The notes: generated from the sequence alone by a model not told the origin. A DNA stretch of 56,625 bases from Alphaproteobacteria bacterium (GCA_017307285.1 JAFKFI010000102.1:1-56625); one strand, 5' to 3'; counted from the stretch's first letter, positions 10,176 to 19,143 are shown. Program-made: numbers and translations.

Positions 10176-10447
10176 CCTTTGTGGGCCTCCATGAACGAGC
10201 GCAGCACCGCGTTCATCCTACTCAAATGACCACGCCCCTGCGCCCTGAACCAGTCCAGCACGTCGGAATCGAGGCGCAGATGCACGGAGGTCTTCCCCGG
10301 CGGCGGCATGACAACGCGGGCGGACTCCCAGAATTCCTCGTCGACCGGATGCGCCCGCGCGTCGGCCTTGGTGCGCGACCCGCTACGCTGGCGCTCATCC
10401 CGGAGGCTTTCGCGCGAGTATCGCCTGGTATCGTCGCTTGCCGTCAT
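10172..10447 (-). CDS. brnA: BrnA antitoxin
   Basis: A 91-aa BrnA-family antitoxin. The C-terminal ribbon-helix-helix segment has the family pattern KTSVHLRLDSDVLDWF followed by G-x-G and a helix ending in VLRSFMEA. The N-terminus is charged and variable, as usual for the toxin-binding part. The second of two tandem ATGs (10447) is chosen because AAGG lies 6 bases before it. The gene overlaps the 3' end of brnT by about 50 bp, so the pair is one transcript, toxin first. In known systems BrnA neutralises BrnT and represses the operon. Confidence 0.85.
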   Translation of the reverse strand: MTASDDTRRYSRESLRDERQRSGSRTKADARAHPVDEEFWESARVVMPPPGKTSVHLRLDSDVLDWFRAQGRGHLSRMNAVLRSFMEAHKG

Positions 10448-10691
10448 CATCCACCTTCCATGCGCTGATGATGCGCCGGTGCTCGCCGCGCCACGTGTAG
10501 ACGACCATGAAATACTCATCGCCGACATGGCCCAGGGCGCGGAAACGCGGCTCGCCATAGTCGTTTCGGCGGTCCTCCGCTTCCAGAAAAGCGCTCTCGA
10601 AGACCAGAGCGGCGTCCCGGAAATCCACACCGTGGTCGTCCAGGTTTGAAAGCCGCTTGCGCTCATCCCACTCGACCACTGGCACGCACAT
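10395..10691 (-). CDS. brnT: BrnT toxin
   Basis: BrnT-family RNase toxin (RelE-like fold) of about 98 aa. Family features are the N-terminal [20 protein letters not shown], a central EPRFRALG and the C-terminal RRIISAWK block. Family members usually begin a few residues before the EWD motif, so the ATG at 10691 or a GTG just after it is likely; no clear ribosome site is seen. The region 10695-10720 upstream is rich in short TGTG/CACA dyads that could be the BrnA operator. Transcription diverges from trpS. Confidence 0.82.
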   Translation of the reverse strand: MCVPVVEWDERKRLSNLDDHGVDFRDAALVFESAFLEAEDRRNDYGEPRFRALGHVGDEYFMVVYTWRGEHRRIISAWKVDDDGKRRYQAILARKPPG

Positions 10692-10794
10692 ACACAAATG
10701 TGGACACAAACACAAGACGCAAGCCCGGCGGACCGGACTTGACCCACGCGGCGCTTGCGCCGATCAACCGTCCCTCCGCAACCAGAGCCGATCC

Positions 10795-11793
10795 ATGCAG
10801 CGCATCTTCTCGGGCATCCAGCCCTCCGGCATTCCCACTCTCGGCAACTACCTGGGCGCCATCCGCAACTGGGTGCCGTTGCAGCGCGACCATGAGTGCC
10901 TTTGGTGCGTGGTGGATCTGCACGCGATCACCGCCTGGCAAGACCCGGCGGCGCTCACGCAGCAGACCCGCGAGATGGCGGCCGTGCTGCTCGCCTGCGG
11001 CATCGACCCCGACAAGCACATCCTGTTCCTGCAATCCTCGGTGCGCGCCCACGCGCAGCTCGCCTGGATTTTCAACTGTGTCGCCCGGCTCGGCTGGCTC
11101 AACCGCATGACGCAGTTCAAGGACAAGGCGGGCAAGGACCGCGAGGCCGCCTCGTCCGGCCTGTACGTCTATCCGAACCTGATGGCCGCCGACATCCACG
11201 CCTATCACGCGACCCGCGTGCCGGTGGGCGACGACCAGCGCCAGCACCTCGAACTCGCCAACGACATCGCGCAGAAATTCAACCACGACTACGGCGTCGA
11301 GTTCTTCCCCGCCATCGAGCCGCTGATACTCGGCCCCGCCGCGCGCGTCATGAGTCTCCGCGACGGGACGAAGAAGATGTCGAAGTCGGACCCGTCCGAG
11401 CAGAGCCGCATCAACCTCAACGACGACCCGGATGCGATCGCGCTCAAGATCCGCCGCGCCAAGACCGATCCCGAGCCGCTGCCCTCCGAGCCCGCCGGGT
11501 TGGAGGGTCGGGCCGAGGCGCGCAACCTGGTCGGCATCTACGCGGCCCTCGCCGGGACCGACCACGCCGGCGTGCTGCGCGAGCACGGCGGCAAAGGCTT
11601 CGGCGCCTTCAAGGAGGCGCTGGCGGCGCTGCTCGTCGAGAAGCTCAGCCCGATCGCCGGCGAAACCCGCCGTCTGCTCGCCGATCCGGCCACCATCGAC
11701 CGCGTGCTGCGTGCCGGCGCCGAGCGGGCCGCCGCAATCGCCGACCCGATCGTCGCGGAGACCGAACGGCTGGTCGGCTTCTTGCGCGTCTGA
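10795..11793 (+). CDS. trpS: Tryptophan-tRNA ligase
   Basis: Class I aminoacyl-tRNA synthetase charging tRNA-Trp, 332 aa. The HIGH-like motif is [10 protein letters not shown] near residues 10-19 and the KMSKS loop is at 194-198, both in the positions typical of bacterial TrpS. The start ATG at 10795 directly precedes the conserved [11 protein letters not shown]. The gene ends only 6 bp before the convergent amidohydrolase gene. Confidence 0.97.
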   Translation: MQRIFSGIQPSGIPTLGNYLGAIRNWVPLQRDHECLWCVVDLHAITAWQDPAALTQQTREMAAVLLACGIDPDKHILFLQSSVRAHAQLAWIFNCVARLGWLNRMTQFKDKAGKDREAASSGLYVYPNLMAADIHAYHATRVPVGDDQRQHLELANDIAQKFNHDYGVEFFPAIEPLILGPAARVMSLRDGTKKMSKSDPSEQSRINLNDDPDAIALKIRRAKTDPEPLPSEPAGLEGRAEARNLVGIYAALAGTDHAGVLREHGGKGFGAFKEALAALLVEKLSPIAGETRRLLADPATIDRVLRAGAERAAAIADPIVAETERLVGFLRV

Positions 11794-11799
11794 GGCGGA

Positions 11800-13083
11800 T
11801 CAGGCGCTCGTTCGTCCGTCGACCAGCCAGGCTTCGGCGGCGGCGAGCATCGCCTCGACGCCGACCCGCAGCGTGGGGTCGATCACCGGCGCGAAATCGG
11901 GCGCGTGATTGGCCGGCAGCTCGTCGGTCTTGCCCGCCTTCTCCGCTGCCGCGAAGACCTCCCGGTCGATCCCGCCGACCACCCAGAACACCGAAGGGAT
12001 GTCCCAGGCCGCCCCGAACAGGCTGAAATCCTCGCTCGCGGTGGCAGGCTCGATCTCCTCGACCCGTTCCGCGCCGAAGCGTCGCTCGAGGGCATCGGCG
12101 ACCTTGCGCGTCGCCGCACCATCGTTTCGTGTCACCGGATACTCGCTCAGCACGGAAAAGGCGGGCGGCTTCGAGGCTCCGGAGGCAGTGGCTTCCGCTT
12201 CGAGGATGCGCTTGACCGCAGCCAGTACGCGGCCGCGCACCTGGTCCTTGAACGTGCGGACGTTGAGCCGCAGCAGCGCGCGGTCGGGAATGACATTCTC
12301 ACTCAGCCCCGCCTGCAGTGTGCCGACCGTGACCACGGCGCTGTCGGTCATCGCGACCTCTCGCGAAACGACCGTTTGCAAGCGCATGACGGCCGAGGCC
12401 GCCATCACCACCGGATCGATGCTCTTCTGGGGCATCGAGCCATGCGCGCCGCGCCCGAACAGCGTCACCTCCCAGCTATCGCCCGCCGAAAGCATGGTTC
12501 CGGCGCGATAGCCGAGCTGACCGGCGGGCAGCGGCATCACATGCTGGCCCAGCGCGACGTCGGGCTTCGGAAAGCGCTTGACCATCCCGTCTGCGATCAT
12601 GGCGCGCGCACCCTGCGCAGTTTCCTCGCCGGGCTGGAACACCGCCATCACCGTCCCGCGCCACTTGTCGCGGTTCTCGGCCAGAATGCGCGTCGCTCCC
12701 ATCATCCACGCCACGTGCATGTCGTGGCCGCAAGCGTGGGCGATCGACGTGGCCTGGCCGAAGCGATCAGTGCCAGTCTGGCCGCTGGCATAGGGCAGGC
12801 CGGTGCTCTCCTTGATCGGCAGCGCGTCCATGTCGGCGCGGAGCAACACTGTGGCGCCTTCCCCGTTGCGCAGCAGGCCGACCACGCCAGTCCCGCCAAC
12901 GCCTTGCGTTACCTCGTACCCGTGCTGCCGCAGCCAGTCCGCGGCGATGCCGGAGGTCCGGTGCTCCTGCATCGACAGCTCGGGATTGGCATGCAGATCC
13001 TTGTAAGCCCCTTCGAGTTCCGCCAGCAGCTCGTTCGACGGCCCGGGCAGTTGGCCTGTGGAGGGGACGACATCCGCTGGCAT
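11800..13083 (-). CDS. M20 family amidohydrolase (hippurate hydrolase / N-acyl amino acid hydrolase type)
   Basis: A 427-aa metallopeptidase-fold hydrolase. Metal-site motifs are visible: RADMDALPI at residues 82-90, HACGHDMH at 116-123 and the catalytic FQPGEET further on. These are typical of aminoacylase/hippuricase/IAA-amino-acid hydrolases; the substrate cannot be read from sequence. A perfect AGGAGG ribosome site precedes the ATG, which overlaps the stop of the small upstream gene by one base (TGATG). It is the last gene of the nth-pncA-TRIC group. There is no signal peptide, so it should be cytoplasmic. Confidence 0.92.
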   Translation of the reverse strand: MPADVVPSTGQLPGPSNELLAELEGAYKDLHANPELSMQEHRTSGIAADWLRQHGYEVTQGVGGTGVVGLLRNGEGATVLLRADMDALPIKESTGLPYASGQTGTDRFGQATSIAHACGHDMHVAWMMGATRILAENRDKWRGTVMAVFQPGEETAQGARAMIADGMVKRFPKPDVALGQHVMPLPAGQLGYRAGTMLSAGDSWEVTLFGRGAHGSMPQKSIDPVVMAASAVMRLQTVVSREVAMTDSAVVTVGTLQAGLSENVIPDRALLRLNVRTFKDQVRGRVLAAVKRILEAEATASGASKPPAFSVLSEYPVTRNDGAATRKVADALERRFGAERVEEIEPATASEDFSLFGAAWDIPSVFWVVGGIDREVFAAAEKAGKTDELPANHAPDFAPVIDPTLRVGVEAMLAAAEAWLVDGRTSA

Positions 13084-13307
13084 CAGTGCCTCCTGTCAAC
13101 GAGCGGCTTGGGATCAGCCGGGGACGCGCTCAGGCGATCGCACCGAAGCACGGCCGGTGCCGCATCGAGCAAACCCATCACTTCCCGGCTGAGACGCAAC
13201 GCGGCGTCCGGCGCAAGAGCATCGGGATGCTCGATGAGCGAGAGGAGCCGGAGCACGTGTGCACGGCGTGCGAGATCCGCTGGACCGGTACCGCAGTAGA
13301 GACACAT
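13083..13307 (-). CDS. Small CxxC hypothetical protein
   Basis: 74 aa, beginning MCLYCGTG, so an N-terminal Cys-x-x-Cys pair opens an otherwise helical, Leu/Ala/Arg-rich sequence. I recognise no family. Support as a gene comes from a GAGAGG-type ribosome site just upstream of the ATG and a one-base stop/start overlap with the amidohydrolase that follows. It lies 93 bp after the TRIC channel gene on the same strand. The CxxC may bind zinc or act as a redox pair; that is inference. Confidence 0.5.
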   Translation of the reverse strand: MCLYCGTGPADLARRAHVLRLLSLIEHPDALAPDAALRLSREVMGLLDAAPAVLRCDRLSASPADPKPLVDRRH

Positions 13308-13400
13308 TGCCCCTCTCCCGACGATTCCAGCATATCGCGGGAACCGTGCCGATGGATGCGCCCGTCCGCATCACGAATACCCGCTCTGGAAGCGGTATCC

Positions 13401-14030
13401 TCATTTGCTTCCGTCATCGCGCCAACGCGCTGCGGGAATGCGCCAACCGCGATAGATCGCCATGAGTCGTAGGAACAAGCATACGGCGGCCCCCAGCAGC
13501 ATAGAACCGGCCGGCCAGCTGCCCAGCACGTGGCCGACCGACACCACCGCGCCGGCGGCGAGTGCCGCCACCGCGTAGATATCGGCGCGCAAGACCGACG
13601 GGATCTCCCCAGCGAGGACGTCGCGCGCCATGCCGCCGCCGATCCCGGAGATCATGCCGAGCACGGCGGCCATGACTGGATCGATGCCGAAAGCCAGCGC
13701 CTTCGTGGTGCCCGTAACCGCGAACACGGCAAGGCCAATCGCGTCGAACAACAGCACGTCGCGCTGGCGCGACCGAACCAGCGGGTAGACATAAAACGTC
13801 AGCAGACCGCCGGCGATCGCGATTGCGAGATTGTGCCAGCTCGCTATGGACACCGGCGGCACCGAGCCGATCAGCACGTCGCGCGTGATGCCGCCAGTGA
13901 CCGCCACCACGAAAGACAGCAGCAGGACACCGAAAAGGTCGAACCCCTTCTGCACACCCAGCACGCCGCCGCTCAAGGCAAAGACGAAGGACCCCAGCCC
14001 GTCCAGGACCGCCAAGACGATCTGGGACAT
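13401..14030 (-). CDS. Trimeric intracellular cation (TRIC/UPF0126) channel family protein
   Basis: A 209-aa inner-membrane protein made almost entirely of hydrophobic helices. It contains the two-fold repeated glycine-rich signature of the family: GGITRDVL in the first half and GGGMARDVL in the second. Prokaryotic TRIC proteins form homotrimeric potassium-permeable channels. It is 36 bp downstream of pncA on the same strand. The physiological role in bacteria is poorly defined. Confidence 0.92.
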   Translation of the reverse strand: MSQIVLAVLDGLGSFVFALSGGVLGVQKGFDLFGVLLLSFVVAVTGGITRDVLIGSVPPVSIASWHNLAIAIAGGLLTFYVYPLVRSRQRDVLLFDAIGLAVFAVTGTTKALAFGIDPVMAAVLGMISGIGGGMARDVLAGEIPSVLRADIYAVAALAAGAVVSVGHVLGSWPAGSMLLGAAVCLFLRLMAIYRGWRIPAARWRDDGSK

Positions 14031-14066
14031 GCTGCCGCCGCTCAGGCGGTCAGCCGACGCGCGCGC

Positions 14067-14723
14067 TCATCGCGCAACGAGGCTCTCCGCTCGAACGAAC
14101 CCTACGCCGGCCGCGTGCAGCCGCTTGCGCGCGTCGTCGAGCGTGGTGCGTCCGTCCGTGGTCGGCAGATTGATCGCGCGGCAGGCATCCTCGATGACGC
14201 ACACCTCGTAGCCAAGCCGCACCGCATCCTCGGCCGACCATGCGACGCAGAAATCGGTGGCGAGACCGGCAAAGAAGATGCGGCGGAAACCGCGCGCGCG
14301 GAGATAGCCGTCGAGCCCGGTCGGCGTGCGCCTATCGTTCTCGAAAAAGGCGGAATAGCTGTCGATCCCGGGATGGAACCCCTTGCGGACCGTCACCGCG
14401 ATGCGCGCCGTGTCGAGGTCCGGGTGCAAAGCCGCGCCGGGTGTGTTCTGCACGCCGTGCTCCGGCCAGAGCACCTGCTCGCCATAATGCAGAACGACCG
14501 TCTCGTACGGTTCGCGGCCATGCGTCGCGGCGAACGAAGCGTGGCTGGGCGGATGCCAATCCTGCGTCGCGAAGGCGTGCGCGAATGGGCCAGCGAGCAG
14601 CCGGTTGATCACGGGCACCACCTCGTGCCCACCGGCCACCGGCAATTCGCCGCCCGGCATGAAGGTGGGCTGCACGTCCACCACGCCCAGTATGTCTGTC
14701 GGCTGCACGATGATGCGGGTCAT
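14067..14723 (-). CDS. pncA: Nicotinamidase (bifunctional nicotinamidase/pyrazinamidase)
   Basis: Cytoplasmic hydrolase converting nicotinamide to nicotinate for NAD salvage, 218 aa. The cysteine-hydrolase triad is visible: Asp in VVDVQPTFMPGG, Lys in VRKGFHPGIDSYS and Cys in LATDFCVAWSAEDA. The metal-site DWHPPSHASF is also present. The start ATG at 14723 overlaps the nth stop by 4 bp (ATGA). Confidence 0.95.
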   Translation of the reverse strand: MTRIIVQPTDILGVVDVQPTFMPGGELPVAGGHEVVPVINRLLAGPFAHAFATQDWHPPSHASFAATHGREPYETVVLHYGEQVLWPEHGVQNTPGAALHPDLDTARIAVTVRKGFHPGIDSYSAFFENDRRTPTGLDGYLRARGFRRIFFAGLATDFCVAWSAEDAVRLGYEVCVIEDACRAINLPTTDGRTTLDDARKRLHAAGVGFVRAESLVAR

Positions 14724-15442
14724 GGCGATTTGCGCTTCGCTGGTTTCTCCACGGGCGGCGGCGTCTTGTCGGGGTAGCGGCACCATTGCGCGGCGACGCA
14801 GCGCCAGCATTCCGGCACCCGCGCCTTGCACACATAGCGTCCGTGCAGGATCAGCCAATGGTGCGCGTTGCGCAGCATGTCCGGCGGGATGCGGCGCACC
14901 AGCGCATCCTCGACCTCGCGCGGGGTCTTGCCCGGCGCCAATCCGGTACGGTTGCCGAGGCGGAAAATATGCGTGTCCACCGCCATCGCGCTCTCGCCGA
15001 ACGCGACGTTGAGCACCACGCTGGCGGTCTTGCGTCCAACGCCGGGCAGCGCCTCCAGCGCCTCGCGATCGCGCGGCACCTCGCCGCCGTGCCGCTCGAT
15101 CAGCAGGCGCGACAGCTCGACCACGTTGCGCGCCTTGCCCTGCCACAGCCCGAGCGTGCGGATATGCTGGCCGACGCCCTCGACGCCGAGCCGGACCATC
15201 GCCTCGGGTGTCGGCGCCTCGGCGAACAGCGTCCGTGTCGCCCGGTTGACGCCCGCGTCGGTGGTCTGCGCCGACAGCACGACCGCGATCAGCAACGTGT
15301 ACGGGTCCGTGTAGTCGAGTTCGCTCCTGGGATCGGGATTTGCCGCCGCCAAGGCTTCCAGAAAGGGCCGCACGTCCGCCATCGGCATTGCCCGAGGCTT
15401 GCGCGGCGCGGGAGATCGGCGGGGAATCGGCGCGACTGCCAT
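14720..15442 (-). CDS. nth: Endonuclease III
   Basis: Base-excision DNA glycosylase/AP lyase of 240 aa acting on oxidised pyrimidines. The helix-hairpin-helix LPGVGRKTA holds the catalytic Lys, and VDTHIFRLGNR holds the catalytic Asp. The C-terminal iron-sulfur cluster ligands C205, C212, C215 and C221 have the family spacing C-x6-C-x2-C-x5-C. It heads the minus-strand nth-pncA-TRIC run and is divergent from the DUF2244 gene at 15515. Confidence 0.96.
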   Translation of the reverse strand: MAVAPIPRRSPAPRKPRAMPMADVRPFLEALAAANPDPRSELDYTDPYTLLIAVVLSAQTTDAGVNRATRTLFAEAPTPEAMVRLGVEGVGQHIRTLGLWQGKARNVVELSRLLIERHGGEVPRDREALEALPGVGRKTASVVLNVAFGESAMAVDTHIFRLGNRTGLAPGKTPREVEDALVRRIPPDMLRNAHHWLILHGRYVCKARVPECWRCVAAQWCRYPDKTPPPVEKPAKRKSP

Positions 15443-15514
15443 TCACGATCTTTCGCGCGCGCCATACCGTCGGACAAGGGGTTACATCGGCCCCTGGCGC
15501 GCTACATTGACTGT

Positions 15515-16027
15515 ATGGACGCACACGCCGGCCCGGATGCCCCGCTGTTCGAGGCGATGATCGTGCCCCATCGCAGCCTGTCCCCGCGCGGGCTGCGTAT
15601 TCTCATCGCCGCGATCTGCGGCTTCTCCGCGCTCACGGTGCTGCGCTTCTGGCTGATCGGCGCCTGGCCGGTCGCCGGGTTCTCCGTCGTCGAGATCGGC
15701 CTCGCGGTGTTCCTGCTCCGCCTCAACGCGAAACGGGCACGCGCGTCGGAGTTCGTCCTACTGACCGAGGACGGCCTGCGCATCCGCCGGACCGACATGC
15801 ACGGTAATCGGGAGGAGCAAACGCTGTCGGCGGCCTGGCTCAATGTCCTGCTTGTGGAGCGGCAGGGTCGCGTCCCCGCGCTCCTGCTGAGCAATCGCGA
15901 CACGAAGGTGGAAGTGGCCGCCAGCCTCGGCGAGGACGAGAAGCGCGACTTGGCCGAGGCGTTGCGCGACGCGCTGGATCGCCTGCGCCATCCGCGGTTC
16001 GACAACCCTCAGCTGCGTGAAGAATGA
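15515..16027 (+). CDS. DUF2244 domain membrane protein
   Basis: A 170-aa protein with two closely spaced transmembrane helices near residues 28-70 and a soluble C-terminal domain. This is the arrangement of the DUF2244 family, common next to nth in alphaproteobacteria. Function is unknown. The start at 15515 gives MDAHAGPDAPLFEAM; the region 15443-15514 is shared with the divergent nth promoter. Confidence 0.82.
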   Translation: MDAHAGPDAPLFEAMIVPHRSLSPRGLRILIAAICGFSALTVLRFWLIGAWPVAGFSVVEIGLAVFLLRLNAKRARASEFVLLTEDGLRIRRTDMHGNREEQTLSAAWLNVLLVERQGRVPALLLSNRDTKVEVAASLGEDEKRDLAEALRDALDRLRHPRFDNPQLREE

Positions 16028-16033
16028 ATTGCG

Positions 16034-16052
16034 CCCTACGCAATTTGTAGGG
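16034..16052. terminator. Hairpin between convergent DUF2244 and XRE genes
   Basis: CCCTAC (16034-16039) pairs with GTAGGG (16047-16052) around a 7-base AT-rich loop. It is followed by a weaker GGTGGG/CTCACC stem at 16052-16065. There is no long T run. It sits between convergent genes and may end both transcripts. It also resembles a widespread GTAGGGTGGG-type intergenic repeat. Confidence 0.5.
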
Positions 16053-16080
16053 TGGGATTTATCTCACCATCCGGTGCCGT

Positions 16081-16542
16081 TTACGGCTCGCCCGGCCCCA
16101 TCGACTTGATAAGCTCGAACACCCGCTTGCGTACCGCCGGATCGGTGATCCGGTAATAGGCCCGCACCAGTTCCAGCGTCTCGCGGCGGTTCAGCGTGTC
16201 GTCGCCGAAGGCATCCTGCGATTCGGCGAAACCCGCAATACGGCCGCGCGCCTGCACGCCCGGATGCCCCGAGAGGCTGTCCGGCATGTCGTCGAAGAAG
16301 AAACTGATCGGAACATCGAGCACCCGCGACAAGTCGAACAGGCGGGATGCACCGACCCGGTTTACGCCCCGTTCATATTTCTGCACCTGCTGGAAGGTCA
16401 GCCCGAGCGATTCGCCGAGCCGCTCCTGTGACATGCCCATCAGGGTCCGACGAAGCCGGATGCGGGAGCCCACATGCACGTCGATCGGGCTTGGGCGGCC
16501 GACTTCCTTATCCGCCCCGAGCACCTGGTCAGGCCGTGCCAT
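16081..16542 (-). CDS. XRE-family HTH transcriptional regulator (PraR-like)
   Basis: A 153-aa regulator. A Cro/C1-type helix-turn-helix occupies about residues 20-75, with the recognition region SQERLGESLGLTFQQVQKYE and the following NRVGASRLFDLSRVLDVP. The C-terminal tail is alpha-helical. This subfamily is typical of alphaproteobacteria, where members control biofilm, quorum sensing or storage genes. ATG 16542 is chosen because AAGGAG precedes it by 8 bases. It has its own AT-rich upstream region although it follows lnt on the same strand. Confidence 0.88.
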   Translation of the reverse strand: MARPDQVLGADKEVGRPSPIDVHVGSRIRLRRTLMGMSQERLGESLGLTFQQVQKYERGVNRVGASRLFDLSRVLDVPISFFFDDMPDSLSGHPGVQARGRIAGFAESQDAFGDDTLNRRETLELVRAYYRITDPAVRKRVFELIKSMGPGEP

Positions 16543-16635
16543 GCGCAAGTCTCCTTTGAAGCCGTCCTGCATTGCTCAACCTCCCAGCACGGCTGCCCGT
16601 GTATGCGGATCGGGCGGGTGCATCTTGATTTAACC

Positions 16636-16665
16636 ATTCTTAGCGGCACAACCGAGAATAGTCAA
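16636..16665 (-). promoter_or_regulatory. Candidate sigma-70 promoter of the XRE regulator
   Basis: On the minus strand TTGACT (16665-16660) is followed after 18 bp by AAGAAT (16641-16636), about 95 bp upstream of the XRE start. The surrounding 180-bp gap after lnt is clearly more AT-rich than its neighbours. Assignment is by eye only. Confidence 0.4.
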
Positions 16666-16723
16666 TCATTCAGTCACATTTGCAACGCGTCGTATCACAA
16701 ATTGCTGGTTGTCTGAGAAATGA

Positions 16724-18289
16724 TCAATCCGCGTTCAATCCTGACCGCATACGCCGTTTGCGAGGGGCGAATCCCGCAATCAGAGAGAGGAACGCGAGCA
16801 AGGCGGGGATCATTAGCCCGCCCCGCGCGAATAACGTGGGCGGATCGGCGCCGCCGAGGGGGAGGTCCAGCGTGCCCCTGACCCCCATCGGGAGGCGGCC
16901 GAGTTCATGGCCCCTCGCGTCGAATCCGGTGGTGATACCGGTGTTGGCGGCGCGCATCAATGGCAACCCGGTCTCGACGGCGCGCATCCGGGCGGCGACG
17001 AGATGCTGGCGCGGGCCGCTCGAATTGCCGAACCAGGCATCGTTGGTGATGTTCACCAGCCAGTCCGGCCGGTCCGCCTCATCTACCATCTCACCCGGAA
17101 AGATCGCCTCGTAGCAGATCATCGGCCCGACCGGCGGCATTCCCGGCATCCGCAGCGTCTTTGGACCGGGGCCAGGCACGAAGCCGCCGCCGGGCACGAT
17201 CTGGATCGGCAAGGGAAACCACTCGGGCTGGAACTCGCCGAACGGCACCAGGTGCCATTTGTCGTATAGCCCGGCCAGCGCGCCGGTCCCGGTGATCGCG
17301 GCGAGCGAGTTGCGCGGGCGATTGTCCGCACCGAAGCGCACTGTCCCGGCAAGCACGGGCGAGCCGCCTGCGGCGGCGGCGATCGCCTCGCGCGCCGCGG
17401 CATCGTCGGCGAGCAGGAAGGGGCTCGCGGTCTCCGGCCAGACCACCACCTTGGGGCCGGCACCGGCCGCCGCGACGCCTTGCTCGGTGAGGGCGAGGTA
17501 GCGGCGGAAGATGTCCACCATCATCGCCCGGTTCCATTTCTGGCCCTGCGCGACGTCGCCCTGCACCAGCACCACCGTGATGCCTTGCGGCGGTGGCGCG
17601 GGCCGGTCGAGCCGCACCACGCCGAAAGCCGCCCAGGCGGCCAGCAGCGCAGCGCCGCCGGCCCAGCCGGGCCAGCCGAGCGTCGGCACGCAGGCCAGGA
17701 GCACCGTGAGGAAAGTCAGCCCCGGCTCGCCGATCACCGCGGCAAGCTGGATGAACACGTCGCCCACCACGCCGGGAATCGCCCAGTTGCCGCCCCACGG
17801 ATTCCAGGGGAAGCCCGACAGCACCCAGGCCCGCGAGAGATCGGCCAGCGTCCAGGCGCCGGCCAGTACCAGCGCCCGCCGCCAGCCCGGCCGGGCGAGA
17901 CGCGACAGCCCCACCGGGACGGCGATGAAGACGGCGAGGATCGCCGAGAGCGCGGGCACCGCGATCGGCACGAACCACCAATAGCGCGCCGCCTCGATCA
18001 AGATGGCCTCGGTGATCCAGTAGAGCCCGATCAGGTGGTGCCCGAAGCCGAACCACCAGCCTCGTCGCATGGCCACCGCCGGTCCGGGCGCGGCATCGAC
18101 CAGTACGAGCAGCAAGGGCACGGCGACCAGCAGCACCGGGAGGGCATGCACCGGCGGCAACGCCGCGGCGGACAACACGCCGAGCAGCAGAGCGGCCAGG
18201 TCCGCCCGCCAGGAGCGCAGCTGGCGCAGGCGCCCCAGCCAGCCCGAAAGGCCCCCCGCCGCCTCGGCGGGTTCGGATACGCGCCGCAT
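16724..18289 (-). CDS. lnt: Apolipoprotein N-acyltransferase
   Basis: A 521-aa inner-membrane enzyme adding the third acyl chain to lipoproteins. Several N-terminal transmembrane segments precede a periplasmic nitrilase-fold domain. The catalytic triad is visible as Glu in WPETASPF, Lys in YDKWHLVPFGEF and Cys in MICYEAIF. The C-terminus ends in one more hydrophobic helix and an Arg-rich tail. It lies 23 bp after olsB and probably belongs to the fur-olsB-lnt unit. In many relatives it follows corC, which here is 4 kb away, so the neighbourhood is rearranged. Confidence 0.95.
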   Translation of the reverse strand: MRRVSEPAEAAGGLSGWLGRLRQLRSWRADLAALLLGVLSAAALPPVHALPVLLVAVPLLLVLVDAAPGPAVAMRRGWWFGFGHHLIGLYWITEAILIEAARYWWFVPIAVPALSAILAVFIAVPVGLSRLARPGWRRALVLAGAWTLADLSRAWVLSGFPWNPWGGNWAIPGVVGDVFIQLAAVIGEPGLTFLTVLLACVPTLGWPGWAGGAALLAAWAAFGVVRLDRPAPPPQGITVVLVQGDVAQGQKWNRAMMVDIFRRYLALTEQGVAAAGAGPKVVVWPETASPFLLADDAAAREAIAAAAGGSPVLAGTVRFGADNRPRNSLAAITGTGALAGLYDKWHLVPFGEFQPEWFPLPIQIVPGGGFVPGPGPKTLRMPGMPPVGPMICYEAIFPGEMVDEADRPDWLVNITNDAWFGNSSGPRQHLVAARMRAVETGLPLMRAANTGITTGFDARGHELGRLPMGVRGTLDLPLGGADPPTLFARGGLMIPALLAFLSLIAGFAPRKRRMRSGLNAD

Positions 18290-18312
18290 TGCGGGAATCG
18301 TCGGATCGAGCC

Positions 18313-19143
18313 TCAGTCCAGGGCCTCGCGCAGCTGCCGTTCGTAGTGGCGATAGTATTTGTCGGTCACGAGGTCGGTCTTGACCACCACCGCGACGTCG
18401 GTGGTGTTGAACTGCGGGTCGATCACCGCCCCGTCGCCGACGAAACCGCCGAGCCGCAGATAGCCCTTGATCAGCGGCGGCAGCTGGCCGAGCGCGCGGC
18501 GCGCATCGATCGCGTCGGGGTCCATGCGCCGCATGTCGATATAGCGGTTTGGCAGCGCACGCGGGCGCAAGGCCGGCGGCGCGAGATGGTTCTGATAGAG
18601 ATAGGTCAGCTCGACGGCGAGCGCGTCCGGGTCGGTGCCGGGCAGGCTGGCGCAGCCGAACATCAGGTCGATCTGGTGGTAGAACACGTAGGCGGCGATG
18701 CCCCGCCACAGCAGCTGCATGGCGGCGCGGCCACGGTACGCCCCATCGACGCAGGACCGCCCGAGCTCGAGGACCCGTCCAGGGAAATTCACCACGCGGG
18801 TGATGTCGTACTCGTCGGCCGAATAGAATCGCCCGAGCCGCGCGGCGCCGTCGCGCTGGATCATGCGATAGGTGCCAACGATGCCCTCGGGTCCCGGCCC
18901 GATCGCGTGATCGACCACCAGCAGATGGTCCGCGACCCCGTCGAACGCATCCCGATCACGCCTCGTCGCGGCGGTCTGCAGGTCCGGCGAGGCGCCCATT
19001 TCCTGGTAGAACACGCGGAAGCGGAGCGCCTGGACCTTGTCGATCTCGGCCGGGGTCCGGGCGAGACGGACGCCGAGATTGCCCGCGCGCAGCTCGCCAA
19101 TGCCGGGCTCCGGCACTGCTCGGATCGGCTGTTCCGCCGTCAC
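18313..19143 (-). CDS. GNAT-type N-acyltransferase, OlsB-like (ornithine lipid synthesis)
   Basis: A 276-aa acyltransferase of the hemolysin/OlsB group. Diagnostic stretches are LRFRVFYQEMGA near the N-terminus, a charged segment with GTYRMI, ELGRSCVDGAYRG, and LIKGYLRLGGFVGDGAVIDPQFNTTDV near the end. OlsB makes lyso-ornithine lipid from acyl-ACP and ornithine. The GTG start at 19143 overlaps the fur stop (GTGA). No OlsA is adjacent; the LPLAT gene at 27435 is a possible partner, which is inference. Confidence 0.85.
   Translation of the reverse strand: MTAEQPIRAVPEPGIGELRAGNLGVRLARTPAEIDKVQALRFRVFYQEMGASPDLQTAATRRDRDAFDGVADHLLVVDHAIGPGPEGIVGTYRMIQRDGAARLGRFYSADEYDITRVVNFPGRVLELGRSCVDGAYRGRAAMQLLWRGIAAYVFYHQIDLMFGCASLPGTDPDALAVELTYLYQNHLAPPALRPRALPNRYIDMRRMDPDAIDARRALGQLPPLIKGYLRLGGFVGDGAVIDPQFNTTDVAVVVKTDLVTDKYYRHYERQLREALD

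Noticed and set aside
10663-11586. 307-codon minus-strand frame opposite trpS
   Set aside because: Antisense shadow; trpS carries all catalytic motifs.
13114-13417. Two overlapping minus-strand frames around the small CxxC gene
   Set aside because: No ribosome site and basic shadow composition; the 13083-13307 frame has the better signals.
14724-15524. Frame extending pncA upstream through nth
   Set aside because: The extension is an out-of-frame reading of nth; pncA starts at 14723 with an ATGA overlap.
16052-16080. Possible small RNA from the GTAGGGTGGG hairpin region
   Set aside because: Only a short stem between convergent genes; termination or a degenerate repeat explains it better.
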